Source: Promineifilum sp. | Lineage (GTDB): Bacteria > Chloroflexota > Anaerolineae > Promineifilales > Promineifilaceae | Length of the DNA stretch: 53,309 nt | Direction: 5' to 3' | Assembly (NCBI GenBank): GCA_018058545.1 | Contig: JAGOZU010000011.1 | Coordinates: 1 to 53,309, forward strand | Part shown: in pieces, positions 37,938 through 46,556 of the stretch | Position numbering within the stretch: position 1 is the stretch's first letter | How the letters are laid out: the number at the start of each line of letters is the position of its first letter | The notes under the pieces: model-generated | The model's database searches: none | What the model was told of the DNA's origin: nothing | Seen by the model: the letters and a program-made list of their open reading frames with translations, nothing else | Position numbers and translations under genes: made by a program

Positions 37938-39302
37938 ATGACCGAGCAAACGAAATACCTGTTGGACGAGAGCCGGATTCCCAAGGCGTGGTACAACATC
38001 AACGCCGATTTGCCCGTGCCCCCGGCTCCCGTGCTCCATCCGGGCACGCTGGAGCCGGTGACGCCCGATTTCCTGTCGGTGCTGTTCCCCATGGGCCTCA
38101 TCATGCAGGAGGTCAGCACGGAGCGCTACATCGAGATCCCGGAGCCGGTGCGCGAGGTGTACAAGCTGTGGCGGCCGACCCCCTTCATCCGCGCCCGCCG
38201 TCTGGAATTGGCTCTCGATACCCCGGCCCACATCTACTTCAAGTATGAGGGCGCCAGCCCGGTCGGCAGCCACAAGCCCAACACGGCCGTGCCCCAGGCG
38301 TTCTATAACAAGCAGGAAGGCACGAAGGCGCTGACCACCGAGACCGGCGCGGGCCAATGGGGTTCCGCCCTGTCGATGGCCTGCAATCTGTTCGACATCG
38401 ACCTGGAAGTGTACATGGTCAAGGAGTCGTATCATCAGAAGCCCTATCGGCGCATCATGATCGAGAGCTACGGGGCGCAGGTCTTCGCCAGCCCCAGCAA
38501 CCGCACGCAATACGGCCGCGCCCTGCTGGCCAACGATCCCGACGCGCCCGGCTCGCTGGGCATCGCCATCTCCGAGGCGGTGGAGGCGGCGGCCACGTCG
38601 GGCGGCGCGAAGAAATACAGCCTCGGTTCGGTGCTCAACCATGTCCTCCTGCACCAGACGGTCATCGGGCAGGAGACGCTGGAGCAGTTCGAGATGGCCG
38701 ACGAATACCCCGATACCATCATCGGCTGCGCGGGCGGCGGCTCAAACTTTGCCGGGTTTGCCTTCCCCTTCTTCCACAAGAACATCACCGAGGGCAAGGG
38801 CACCCGGATCATCGCCGTGGAGCCGGCGGCCTCGCCCACCCTGACCAAGGGCGTCTATGCCTATGATTACGGTGACGCGGCCCAGATGGCCCCCATCGTC
38901 AAGATGCACACCCTGGGCCATACGTTCATTCCGCCGGGCATCCATGCCGGAGGCCTGCGCTATCACGGCATGTCGCCGCAGGTCAGCGCGCTGGTTGACG
39001 CGGGTTGCGTTGAGGCGCGGGCGGTGCAACAATTGGACACGTTCAAGGCCGCGCTGACCTTCCTGCGGGCCGAGGGCATCATTCCCGCGCCGGAATCGAC
39101 CCACGCCATCAAGGTGGCCATCGACGAGGCGCTGCGGGCCAGGGAAAACGGCCGGAAGCAGGTCATCGCCTTCAACCTGTCGGGCCATGGCCACTTTGAC
39201 ATGAGCGCCTACGAGGCCTACCTCCACGGCGCGCTGGAAAACTATGACTACCCGGCCGAGGCGGTGGCGGAAGCGCTGCACCATCTGCCGGCCGTGGCCT
39301 GA
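37938..39302 (+). CDS. trpB2: TrpB2-type tryptophan synthase beta-like protein
   Basis: A 454-aa PLP enzyme that joins indole and serine to make tryptophan. The PLP-lysine region is [21 protein letters not shown] (about 97-117), the substrate segment is [14 protein letters not shown] (about 126-139), and the phosphate-binding loop is [11 protein letters not shown] (about 259-269). The long N-terminal extension ([19 protein letters not shown]) marks the TrpB2 group, which works without TrpA and can salvage indole. AAGGAG lies 7 nt before ATG 37938; the Met at 37932 is too close to it. A Trp T-box controls it, and no trpA is nearby. Confidence 0.93.
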   Translation: MTEQTKYLLDESRIPKAWYNINADLPVPPAPVLHPGTLEPVTPDFLSVLFPMGLIMQEVSTERYIEIPEPVREVYKLWRPTPFIRARRLELALDTPAHIYFKYEGASPVGSHKPNTAVPQAFYNKQEGTKALTTETGAGQWGSALSMACNLFDIDLEVYMVKESYHQKPYRRIMIESYGAQVFASPSNRTQYGRALLANDPDAPGSLGIAISEAVEAAATSGGAKKYSLGSVLNHVLLHQTVIGQETLEQFEMADEYPDTIIGCAGGGSNFAGFAFPFFHKNITEGKGTRIIAVEPAASPTLTKGVYAYDYGDAAQMAPIVKMHTLGHTFIPPGIHAGGLRYHGMSPQVSALVDAGCVEARAVQQLDTFKAALTFLRAEGIIPAPESTHAIKVAIDEALRARENGRKQVIAFNLSGHGHFDMSAYEAYLHGALENYDYPAEAVAEALHHLPAVA

Positions 39303-39347
39303 AGGAGAAACGGGACAGGAGATACGGGGCCGTGAACCTCGTATCTC

Positions 39348-40376
39348 ATGTCCTTCATGAATCATATGGACAAGAAGAAGATCGTTTTCAGCGGCATCCA
39401 GCCGACGGGCAATATCCATCTGGGCAACTACCTGGGCGCGGTGCGCAACTGGGTGCGGGAACAGGCCGAGAAGGTTAACTACTTCTGCATCGTTGACCTC
39501 CACAGCCTGACGGTTCCGCAGGATCCCGACAACCTGCGCTTCCAGACGCGGTCGCTGGCGGCTCTTTATCTGGCCTGCGGCATCGACCCCGCGGTCAGCA
39601 CCATCTTCATCCAGAGCCATGTCACCGCCCATGCCGAGGGCTGCTGGCTGCTGAACTGCGTCACGCCGTTGGGCTGGCTGCAGCGCATGACGCAATACAA
39701 GGACAAGTCGGCCCGGCAGGAAAGCGTGCTGACCGGTCTGCTCGACTATCCGGTGCTCATGGCCGGGGATATCATCTTCTATGACGCCGACGAGGTGCCG
39801 GTGGGCGAGGATCAGAAGCAGCACGTGGAGCTGGCCCGTGACATCGCCCAGCGTTTTAACGCGCTCTATGGGGTCGATTTCTTCGTCGTGCCGCAGCCGA
39901 TCATCCCCAAGGTCGGGGCGCGCGTCATGGGGCTGGACGATCCGCTGGCCAAGATGTCCAAGAGCCTGAGCGACAAACGCGGCCACGCCATCCGCCTGCT
40001 TGACGAGCCGGACGAGATTTTGTACGCCTTCAAGCGGGCCGTTACCGACAGCGGCCGCGAGATATACTTCTCCAACGAGCCGGAGCGGGCGGGCGTCAAC
40101 AACCTGCTGGGCATCTATCAGGCTATCACGGGCAAGGACAACGCCGCCGTGGAGGCCGACTTCGCCGCCGCGCGTGGCTATGGCGATCTGAAGGTGCGCG
40201 TGGCCGAGGTGGTCATCGAGACGCTGCGGCCGATTCAGGCGCGCTATCGGGAGCTGATGGACGACACGGCCGAGCTGGATCGTCTGTTGGCCGACGGCGC
40301 ATCCAAGGCGCGCGCCGTCTCGCAGCCGAAGGTGGACGAGATGAAGCGCATCATGGGCCTGGTGGTTCCGGGGTAA
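39348..40376 (+). CDS. trpS: Tryptophan--tRNA ligase
   Basis: A 342-aa class I aminoacyl-tRNA synthetase. The HIGH-type motif is PTGNIHLGNYLGA (about 19-31) and the KMSKS motif is KMSKSLSDKRG (about 202-212). GEDQKQHVELARDIAQRFN lies between, as expected. The exact start is uncertain: ATG codons at 39348, 39357 and 39366 are in frame, and no good ribosome site is near; AGGAG is about 26 nt upstream. It is 45 bp behind trpB2 and is presumably governed by the same T-box. Confidence 0.95.
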   Translation: MSFMNHMDKKKIVFSGIQPTGNIHLGNYLGAVRNWVREQAEKVNYFCIVDLHSLTVPQDPDNLRFQTRSLAALYLACGIDPAVSTIFIQSHVTAHAEGCWLLNCVTPLGWLQRMTQYKDKSARQESVLTGLLDYPVLMAGDIIFYDADEVPVGEDQKQHVELARDIAQRFNALYGVDFFVVPQPIIPKVGARVMGLDDPLAKMSKSLSDKRGHAIRLLDEPDEILYAFKRAVTDSGREIYFSNEPERAGVNNLLGIYQAITGKDNAAVEADFAAARGYGDLKVRVAEVVIETLRPIQARYRELMDDTAELDRLLADGASKARAVSQPKVDEMKRIMGLVVPG

Positions 40377-40425
40377 GGCACTCCCTCGCGCCTGCGTCGA
40401 ATGTGACTGATCCCCTGTAAATGCC

Positions 40426-40455
40426 CTGACCTCGAGCCGGTTCGTGAGCTATAAT
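40426..40455 (+). promoter_or_regulatory. Promoter of the PEP mutase-like gene
   Basis: CTGACC (40426-40431), 18-bp spacer, perfect TATAAT (40450-40455). The predicted +1 is about 40462, with a leader of about 44 nt. Confidence 0.55.
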
Positions 40456-40505
40456 CAACCCCATAGCCGCAGAGTTGACGAACCCCTGTTTGGCGAAAAG
40501 TGAAT

Positions 40506-41330
40506 ATGCAAACACAGATCCAACAAGCGCAGCGTTTTCGCGCGCTGCATGACCGCGGTCGTGTGCTGCTTCTGCCCAATGCCTGGGACGCGGGCAGCGC
40601 GCGCATTTTTGCCAATCTCGGCTTCGATGCCGTCGCCACCACCAGCGCGGGCGTGGCCTGGGCGCTGGGCTATCCCGACGGCGAAGTCGCGCCGCTGGAC
40701 GAAGTTCTGGCGGTGATCCGGCGCATCGTGCGCGTCACCCCGCTGCCGGTCAGTGTGGACTTCGAGGCGGGCTTTGGCGATACGCCCGAGGCCGTGGCCG
40801 CCAACGTCCGGCGGGTGATCGACACCGGCGCCGTCGGCCTCAATCTGGAGGACGGCATCCGCCATGAGCATCTGCGCCCGATCGATGACGCCGCGCGGCG
40901 GGTGGCCGCGGCGCGACAAGCCGCGGTCGAGGCGGGCGTGCCGATCGTGATCAACGCCCGCGTCGACACCTGGATGGTCGGCAGCGACGCCGGCGAGGAC
41001 GCGCTTGTTGAGGAGGCGTTGCGCCGGGCGCGGGCCTACCTCGAAGCCGGGGCGGATTGCATCTACCCCATCGGCCTGAGCAAGCCCGACGTCATCGCCC
41101 GGCTGTGCGCGGCGATCGACGCGCCGGTCAACATCGGCGTCCGCCCCGGCCTGCCGCCGCTGGCCGAACTCGGCCGTCTGGGCGTGGCGCGTGTCAGCGC
41201 GGCCACCCGGTTGGCCACCGTGGCGTTCGCGGCCGCCCGCGATGCCGCGAAAAGGCTGCAAGACAGCGGCCGTTTCGACGGCCTCGATTCTTCCATGAAC
41301 TACGGCGATATCAATCGCCTGTTTACATAA
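40506..41330 (+). CDS. Isocitrate lyase/PEP mutase family protein
   Basis: A 274-aa (beta/alpha)8 protein of the ICL/PEPM superfamily, which forms or breaks C-C or C-P bonds in alpha-keto acids. VLLLPNAWDAGSARIFANLGFDAVATTSAGVAWALGYPDG (about 19-58) is the diagnostic N-terminal part. SVDFEAGFGDTPEAV (about 83-97) holds the Mg2+-binding acids, and GLNLEDGI (about 113-120) and VINARVDTW follow. Its closest kin include 2-methylisocitrate lyase-like and phosphonomutase-like enzymes; the reaction is not assigned. ATG 40506 is used; a GTG at 40500 is in frame. The CMD-family gene starts 17 bp downstream. Confidence 0.88.
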   Translation: MQTQIQQAQRFRALHDRGRVLLLPNAWDAGSARIFANLGFDAVATTSAGVAWALGYPDGEVAPLDEVLAVIRRIVRVTPLPVSVDFEAGFGDTPEAVAANVRRVIDTGAVGLNLEDGIRHEHLRPIDDAARRVAAARQAAVEAGVPIVINARVDTWMVGSDAGEDALVEEALRRARAYLEAGADCIYPIGLSKPDVIARLCAAIDAPVNIGVRPGLPPLAELGRLGVARVSAATRLATVAFAAARDAAKRLQDSGRFDGLDSSMNYGDINRLFT

Positions 41331-41347
41331 CTATTCGGAGGTATCCC

Positions 41348-41812
41348 ATGAGTCAACGATTGGACTACAAAGAAGCATCGCCCGCGGCCTTCAAGGCCAT
41401 GATCCATTTTGGACACCAGATTCACAGCAGTGACCTGGAAGAGTCGCTGCTGGAACTGGTCAAGTCCCGCGCCTCGCAGCTCAACGGCTGCGCCTGGTGT
41501 CTGGACATGCACACCAAGGACGCCCGCGCTCAGGGCGAGACCGAGCAGCGGTTGTACCTGCTGCCGGTTTGGCGCGAGGCCCCCTGCTACAGCGAGCGCG
41601 AGCGCGCCGCGCTGGCCTGGACCGAGGTGCTCACCGCGCTCTCCTCGACGCAGGACGTGCCCGACGACGTCTACGAGGAGGCGCGCCGGTATTTTGACGA
41701 GAAATCCCTGGTTGAACTGACCATGGCGATCATCGCCATCAACGGCTGGAATCGGCTGAACGTCGCCTTCCGCACGTCGGTGGGCGATTACGTTAGCCCA
41801 TACGCGAAATAA
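41348..41812 (+). CDS. Carboxymuconolactone decarboxylase/AhpD-like protein
   Basis: A 154-aa helical protein with the AhpD redox motif GCAWCLDMHT at about residues 47-56 (CxxC plus a downstream His). AhpD-like members act as alkylhydroperoxidases or disulfide reductants. The product starts MSQRLDYKEASPAAFKAM, common for this group. GGAGGT lies 5 nt before the ATG. It is in the same orientation as and close behind the PEP mutase-like gene, probably one operon. Confidence 0.92.
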   Translation: MSQRLDYKEASPAAFKAMIHFGHQIHSSDLEESLLELVKSRASQLNGCAWCLDMHTKDARAQGETEQRLYLLPVWREAPCYSERERAALAWTEVLTALSSTQDVPDDVYEEARRYFDEKSLVELTMAIIAINGWNRLNVAFRTSVGDYVSPYAK

Positions 41813-41860
41813 CACAACGCTCCGGCTTGCCACTTGCCGCGCGGCGAACGTAACCGCAAC

Positions 41861-42694
41861 ATGACGCCACCGATCTCGGACATCTATGTGGAACTCGGCG
41901 AACGCATGGCCGTGCGGCTCGGTTCGCCGCGCGTGCGCGCCTTGCATCTGCCGCCACTGGGCCTCAAGGCCACCGGCTTTTGCGCGCTTGAGCTGGAGGA
42001 CGGCTCCATCGGCTTTAGCTATATCCAGCTGGAGGGCGTCGAAGCCCCGCTGCGCGAGCGGGGCAACGCACTGGACGTGGCGGGCGTGCCGGCCGTGGAT
42101 CTGGCGCGCGGCTTCGCAAGCAACGCTCCGGTTGACCGCGCGCTCGGTTTCGCGGCGCTCAACGCTCTGTCGCAGCAGCTATTCACTCGCGCCAATTGGG
42201 AGCCGCCCGCCAACGATGATTCGCTGGGCGCGATCGTGCCCCAACGTGGCGAACATATCGGGATGATCGGGCTGTTCATGCGGCTGATCCCGGCCATCGA
42301 GAGCGCCGGAGCGCGCCTGACAGTGCTTGAGCTCAACCCCTCGCTGGTGCGGGATGAACCAAATTACCGCGTCACACTCGACCCGGCCGAATTGGTCCAC
42401 TGCGACCCAATTATCAGCACCTGCACGATCCTGCTTAACGATACGCTGGACGACGTGCTGGCCGCCGGCCGCAACGCGCGACGCTTCGCCGTCGTCGGCC
42501 CCACCGCGAGCTGCATGCCCGACCCGCTGTTCGCGCGCGGGATCGACTCGCTGGGCGGGCGGCGCGTCGCCGACCGGGAGGGGTTTGTGGCGGCCTTCAC
42601 CAGCGGGAAGAAATGGGGCGCGCACACGAACAAGTATGTCCTCACGCGCGAGAACTATCCGGGCATCGAGTGGCTGCTGGCGCGGGTGCGCTAG
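41861..42694 (+). CDS. DUF4213/DUF364 putative heavy-metal chelation protein
   Basis: A 277-aa protein. The N-terminal part (about 1-85) looks like the enolase-N-like DUF4213 domain, and the C-terminal part (about 105-270) like the DUF364 Rossmann-like domain. Visible blocks are IGMIGLFMRLIPAIESAGARLTVLELNP (about 134-161), PIISTCTILLNDTLDDVL (about 182-199) and VVGPTASCMPDPLFARGIDSLGG (about 210-232). The family is annotated as putative metal chelation, without proven activity. ATG 41861 is chosen on family length; no clear ribosome site is visible. Confidence 0.75.
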   Translation: MTPPISDIYVELGERMAVRLGSPRVRALHLPPLGLKATGFCALELEDGSIGFSYIQLEGVEAPLRERGNALDVAGVPAVDLARGFASNAPVDRALGFAALNALSQQLFTRANWEPPANDDSLGAIVPQRGEHIGMIGLFMRLIPAIESAGARLTVLELNPSLVRDEPNYRVTLDPAELVHCDPIISTCTILLNDTLDDVLAAGRNARRFAVVGPTASCMPDPLFARGIDSLGGRRVADREGFVAAFTSGKKWGAHTNKYVLTRENYPGIEWLLARVR

Positions 42695-42733
42695 AGGCGT
42701 CGCCCCTTACTTGACGCCCGGCAGGAGGTGGGA

Positions 42734-43003
42734 ATGTCGCTGTCCAAACGGGAATTCACGGCGGGTGAGCTCGTGCCGGGGACGATCTATCGCGTCACCC
42801 GGCCTTTTAGGGACTACGATGGGGATGTCCATCCAGTCGATGAATCCTGGCGTTTCATCAGCAAAAGCTTTCTGCCTTATGAAGACGGCCTGACACTGAT
42901 CGTTGAAAAGGACGGGCAAGAGGTATGGCTGCGCCTTCAGTGGCGGGATGACACCCAAGGCCCAATCATTAGCAAGTTTTCAGATTTTGTGACAGAAGGT
43001 TAG
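42734..43003 (+). CDS. DUF3601 domain protein
   Basis: An 89-aa single-domain protein. The pattern YRVTRPFRDYDGDVHPVDESWRFISKSFLPYEDGLTLIVEKDGQEVWLRLQW fits DUF3601: an aromatic-rich beta domain with DGxxHPxxExWRF and PYEDGLTL. No function is known for the family. AGGAGG lies 5 nt before ATG 42734, which excludes the GTG at 42728 as the start. Confidence 0.75.
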   Translation: MSLSKREFTAGELVPGTIYRVTRPFRDYDGDVHPVDESWRFISKSFLPYEDGLTLIVEKDGQEVWLRLQWRDDTQGPIISKFSDFVTEG

Positions 43004-43069
43004 AATTGGGATCACCTGAAAAGGACGGTGGAGCGCTCCGGCTTTATCGACATATGATACAGGTGATTC

Positions 43070-43858
43070 ATGGCCTCAGAGGGAGAGACAAACGGCGTCC
43101 GGCGAGAACGGGACAAAGGCTGGCGATTTGACCTGGTCTTGCCCGTCCTCTTGCGGCCGCGCAAGACCCTGGCTCACATCATCGAACTGAAACGCCCCAA
43201 CTGGCGGACGCCGTTGCTGCTGCTGGTTGTGGCCGCGGTCATCGCCGCCGTGGTGGCGGGATCGATCAAGGCCGCGGCCGCGGCATCGGGCGAGATGAGC
43301 CTGCCGCCCGACTTCGAATTCTACACGCCGGAAATGCAGGCCCAATTCATGCAGGCCGCCACGGCCACCAACACCCCGACGTTCAACTATATATTGCCGG
43401 CCCTCGGCGCGGCGCTGGGCGTGCTTGTCCAATGGTTTCTCATCGGCTGGGCGCTGCACCTGCTGTTGACGATGCTGGGCGGGCGAGGAACCAATCAGGA
43501 CGCGCTGAATATCGCCGCCTGGTCGACCGTGCCTGCATTGCTGCGCTCGGCGGTGCAGATCGTCGCCATGCTGGCCAACGACCGGCTCATCGCCTCACCC
43601 GGCCTGTCCGGCTTCGCGCCCGCCAGGGAGGGGGTCGGCTTCGCCCTGCTTGCGGGGTTGCTGGCCGCGGTGGACATCTATCTCATCTGGCAGATCGTCC
43701 TGCTGGTCATCGGGGCGCGGCTAAGCAGCCAACTGACGAGGGGCAAAAGCATCATCGCCGTGTTGGTCACGATGCTGATCGTGCTTTTGTTGTGGGGCTT
43801 GCCGGCGGCGCTCATGTCCCAATTCGAGGGCCTGAATGTTATCCAGCCCTTCTTCTAG
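43070..43858 (+). CDS. Yip1 domain membrane protein
   Basis: A 262-aa membrane protein. The N-terminal LVLPVLLRPRKTLAHIIE motif (about 23-40) and five hydrophobic segments (about 48-68, 108-135, 148-170, 190-220 and 228-250) fit the Yip1/YIPF-like family. Its bacterial function is not known. An AGGTG lies 6 nt upstream of the ATG. It is followed after 9 bp by an ABC ATPase, so it is probably part of the export operon running to 47870. Confidence 0.8.
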   Translation: MASEGETNGVRRERDKGWRFDLVLPVLLRPRKTLAHIIELKRPNWRTPLLLLVVAAVIAAVVAGSIKAAAAASGEMSLPPDFEFYTPEMQAQFMQAATATNTPTFNYILPALGAALGVLVQWFLIGWALHLLLTMLGGRGTNQDALNIAAWSTVPALLRSAVQIVAMLANDRLIASPGLSGFAPAREGVGFALLAGLLAAVDIYLIWQIVLLVIGARLSSQLTRGKSIIAVLVTMLIVLLLWGLPAALMSQFEGLNVIQPFF

Positions 43859-43867
43859 GCGATCCGT

Positions 43868-44647
43868 ATGAGCGCAGCCGTTCCCCTCACCTCCGCCCCG
43901 GCGGAACACTCCGCCGCCCCAACGGAACAAGTGGCGAACCACCAGCCGCAGGCGTTCATCGAGGTCAAAGGGCTGCGCAAGTCGTTCGACATGGGCGGGA
44001 CGGTCGTCCACGCGCTGGACGGGGTCGATTTTCGCGTGGACGGCGGCACGTTTTACACCATCATGGGGCCGTCCGGCTCCGGCAAGAGCACCCTCCTCTA
44101 CCTGATCGGCGGTCTGGATCGGCCGACGGCGGGGCATATCGAGGTCGCCGGGCGGGGCATCGAACAGCTTGACGAGAACGCGCTGGCCGCCTATCGTCGT
44201 GAGGTGGTGGGCTTCATCTTTCAGTCGTTCAATCTTATTCCCAGCCTGAGCGCCTGGGAGAACGTCGCCTTTCCGATGCGTTTCGCGGGCGTGGCCCGAC
44301 GGGAGCGGCAGCAACGGGCCTTCGACCTGCTGGAGCGGGTGGGGCTGGCCGACCGGCGACAACACCGGCCGACGGAGTTGTCCGGTGGTCAACAGCAACG
44401 CGTGGCCATCGCTCGCGCGCTGGTCAACGAACCGCGCCTGGTGCTGGCCGACGAGCCGACGGGTAATCTGGACACGGCCAGCGGGCAGAGTATCATGGAC
44501 TTGCTGGCCGAATTGCATCGCGACGGCATCACCGTGCTCGTCGTCACCCATGACCCGCGCATGGCTCCCTATGCCACGCATCAGGTCTTTTTGCTCGACG
44601 GTCGCATCGTCAGCGCGGAAGAATATCACACGGTGGTGGGGGTTTAG
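43868..44647 (+). CDS. ABC transporter ATP-binding protein (MacB/LolD type)
   Basis: A 259-aa ATPase. Walker A GPSGSGKSTLLYLIGGLDRPT (about 70-90), the Q-loop FIFQSFNLIPSLSAWENV, the signature LSGGQQQRVAIARALVNEP, Walker B VLADEPTGNLDT and the switch VVTHDPRM are all intact. The family (COG1136) energises MacB/FtsX-type permeases that move substrates from the outer leaflet or drive periplasmic work. An unusual 30-residue Pro/Ala-rich N-terminus precedes the domain. The permease partner is the gene at 46557. Confidence 0.94.
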   Translation: MSAAVPLTSAPAEHSAAPTEQVANHQPQAFIEVKGLRKSFDMGGTVVHALDGVDFRVDGGTFYTIMGPSGSGKSTLLYLIGGLDRPTAGHIEVAGRGIEQLDENALAAYRREVVGFIFQSFNLIPSLSAWENVAFPMRFAGVARRERQQRAFDLLERVGLADRRQHRPTELSGGQQQRVAIARALVNEPRLVLADEPTGNLDTASGQSIMDLLAELHRDGITVLVVTHDPRMAPYATHQVFLLDGRIVSAEEYHTVVGV

Positions 44648-44687
44648 GGCCTCGGCCGCCTTGCCGCCGGTTATTTAGAGAGAACTT

Positions 44688-46553
44688 ATGGACAAACTTG
44701 CTGCCCACAGGAAAGGAATCGTGATGGTGCTGGTCTGGCTGGTCGCGCTTGTCGGCCTGATGGCCGGACTGCCGCCGGCCGCTCCGGCACGCCCGGCATT
44801 GGCGCGGCAGGCGGCGGAAACGGCGACGGCCCCACCCACCGGCGCGGCCCCGGCCCAGTCGCCGGTGATCAACGCCGTGCAGCCGGGCACGCTGGTCAAT
44901 GACGTGCCGGTGGAGATCATCATCACCGGCAGCGGCTTTGTGGACGGCACGGTCGTGCTGGTCAACAATTTCGGCGGGCTGGAGACGAGATTCGTCAGCG
45001 CCAACGTCTTGCGAGCCATCGTGCCGGCGGGGTTGCCGCCGGGCTTTTACGGCGTGCGCGTCGTGAACCCCAACGGGGCAACGGCCGACATGCCCAACGC
45101 CCTCAACATCGTGCCGCCGGCCGGGCCGACGGCCACGCCCGCGCCCAGCCTGACGCCCGCGCCGACGGCCTTCATTCGGCCGCTGTTGGTCGTCAGCTCC
45201 TACGGGGCCAGTTCGGCCCAGATCGTGCCCGGCCAGAATCTCGACTTCGAGATGACCATTGCCAACGCGGGCCAGGCGACGGCCACCAACGTGGTGGCGA
45301 CGTTCGTCAGCGGCGATTTTGTCCCCCGCGACACCGGCGGGGTGCGCGCACTGGGGGCGATGGGGCCGGGGCAGGAAGTTCGCTTCTGGCAGCCGCTATT
45401 CGCCACGGCCGATCTGCGCGGCAAGACGACGGCCGTCCTGCAGGTGAAAGCCACCTATACCGACGTCAACGGGCAGAGCTATGAATCGGCCTTTGAGTTG
45501 ACCTTCCCGGTGGTGCCCTCCGGCGGCGGGGGCGGCGTGGCGGCCACGGCCACCCCAACGCCGACCACCACGCCCACGCCCGGCCCACGGCAGCGGCCGC
45601 AACTGCTCATCACCAGCTACGAAACCGATCCCCCCCAATTGCAGCCGGGCAACCAGTTCACGCTGTCATTGGCGGCGCAAAACCTGGGCCAGACGGGCGC
45701 GCGCAATATCACCGTCATTCTGGGCGGCGGCAGCGGCGGTGGCTCGTCGGTCAACGGCACGCCGGACCCGGGCGGCGGGACGTCGGGGGCGGGCGGCTCC
45801 TTCGCCGAGTTCGCGCCCATCGGCTCGTCGAACGTCAGCACCATCGGCGATCTGGCGGTCGGCGAGACGCGGCAGATCGAGCAGCGGCTCATCGTCAACA
45901 CGACCACCAAGCCGGGCGCCTATCCGGTGAAGGTGTCGTTCGTCTATACCGACGCCACCGGGGCAAACTTCGTCGATGATCAGGTGATCACCCTGCTGGT
46001 CTACCAGCGGCCACAGGTCGAGATGGGGTTCTACACCCAGCCGCCGATGCTGTTCGCCGGGCAGCCGGTCGGGCTACCGCTGCAGCTGATGAACACCGGC
46101 CGGGATACGGTCGTCTTCGGCAACTTCAGCGTCGCCGCCGAGGGGGCGGAACTGATGAACAATGCCATCTTCGTCGGCGCGCTGGAGTCGGGCGGATTTT
46201 TCCCGCTGGACGCCATGATCGTGCCCTCCGAGCCGGGCATGCTGGAGCTGATCCTGAGCGTCAATTACACTGACGATTTCCGGCAGCCGGCGGTCATCAC
46301 CGACACGCTGGAGATCGAGGTGCTGGAATCGCCCCCCATGGAGCCGGTTGATCCGGGTATGGTGCCGGGCGAGAGCGGCGAGGGCGGCGGCGAATTTCCG
46401 GCCGATGGCGGCGATGGCGGCACGGAGACGATCTGGCAACGGCTGTGGCGCTTCCTGCTGGGTCTGTTCGGGCTGGGCAGCGAGCCGGGTGGCGGGCAAC
46501 CGCAAGAGGAGATGGTCCCCGTCGATTCGGAGTTCGCGCCCATGGAGCCGTAG
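44688..46553 (+). CDS. Exported IPT/TIG and CARDB-repeat protein
   Basis: A 621-aa exported protein. A signal or anchor helix covers about residues 9-30 (KGIVMVLVWLVALVGLMAGL). An IPT/TIG domain follows (about 60-142: VINAVQPGTLVNDVPVEIIITGSGFVDGTVV). Two or three CARDB-like Ig modules (about 165-275, 305-440 and 445-550) are separated by Thr/Pro- and Gly-rich linkers. Near the C-terminus, IWQRLWRFLLGLFGLG may be a membrane-associated helix. It lies between the ABC ATPase and the permease, where a HlyD-type adaptor is often found. It could act as the extracytoplasmic partner (inference). Confidence 0.8.
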   Translation: MDKLAAHRKGIVMVLVWLVALVGLMAGLPPAAPARPALARQAAETATAPPTGAAPAQSPVINAVQPGTLVNDVPVEIIITGSGFVDGTVVLVNNFGGLETRFVSANVLRAIVPAGLPPGFYGVRVVNPNGATADMPNALNIVPPAGPTATPAPSLTPAPTAFIRPLLVVSSYGASSAQIVPGQNLDFEMTIANAGQATATNVVATFVSGDFVPRDTGGVRALGAMGPGQEVRFWQPLFATADLRGKTTAVLQVKATYTDVNGQSYESAFELTFPVVPSGGGGGVAATATPTPTTTPTPGPRQRPQLLITSYETDPPQLQPGNQFTLSLAAQNLGQTGARNITVILGGGSGGGSSVNGTPDPGGGTSGAGGSFAEFAPIGSSNVSTIGDLAVGETRQIEQRLIVNTTTKPGAYPVKVSFVYTDATGANFVDDQVITLLVYQRPQVEMGFYTQPPMLFAGQPVGLPLQLMNTGRDTVVFGNFSVAAEGAELMNNAIFVGALESGGFFPLDAMIVPSEPGMLELILSVNYTDDFRQPAVITDTLEIEVLESPPMEPVDPGMVPGESGEGGGEFPADGGDGGTETIWQRLWRFLLGLFGLGSEPGGGQPQEEMVPVDSEFAPMEP

Positions 46554-46556
46554 GTC

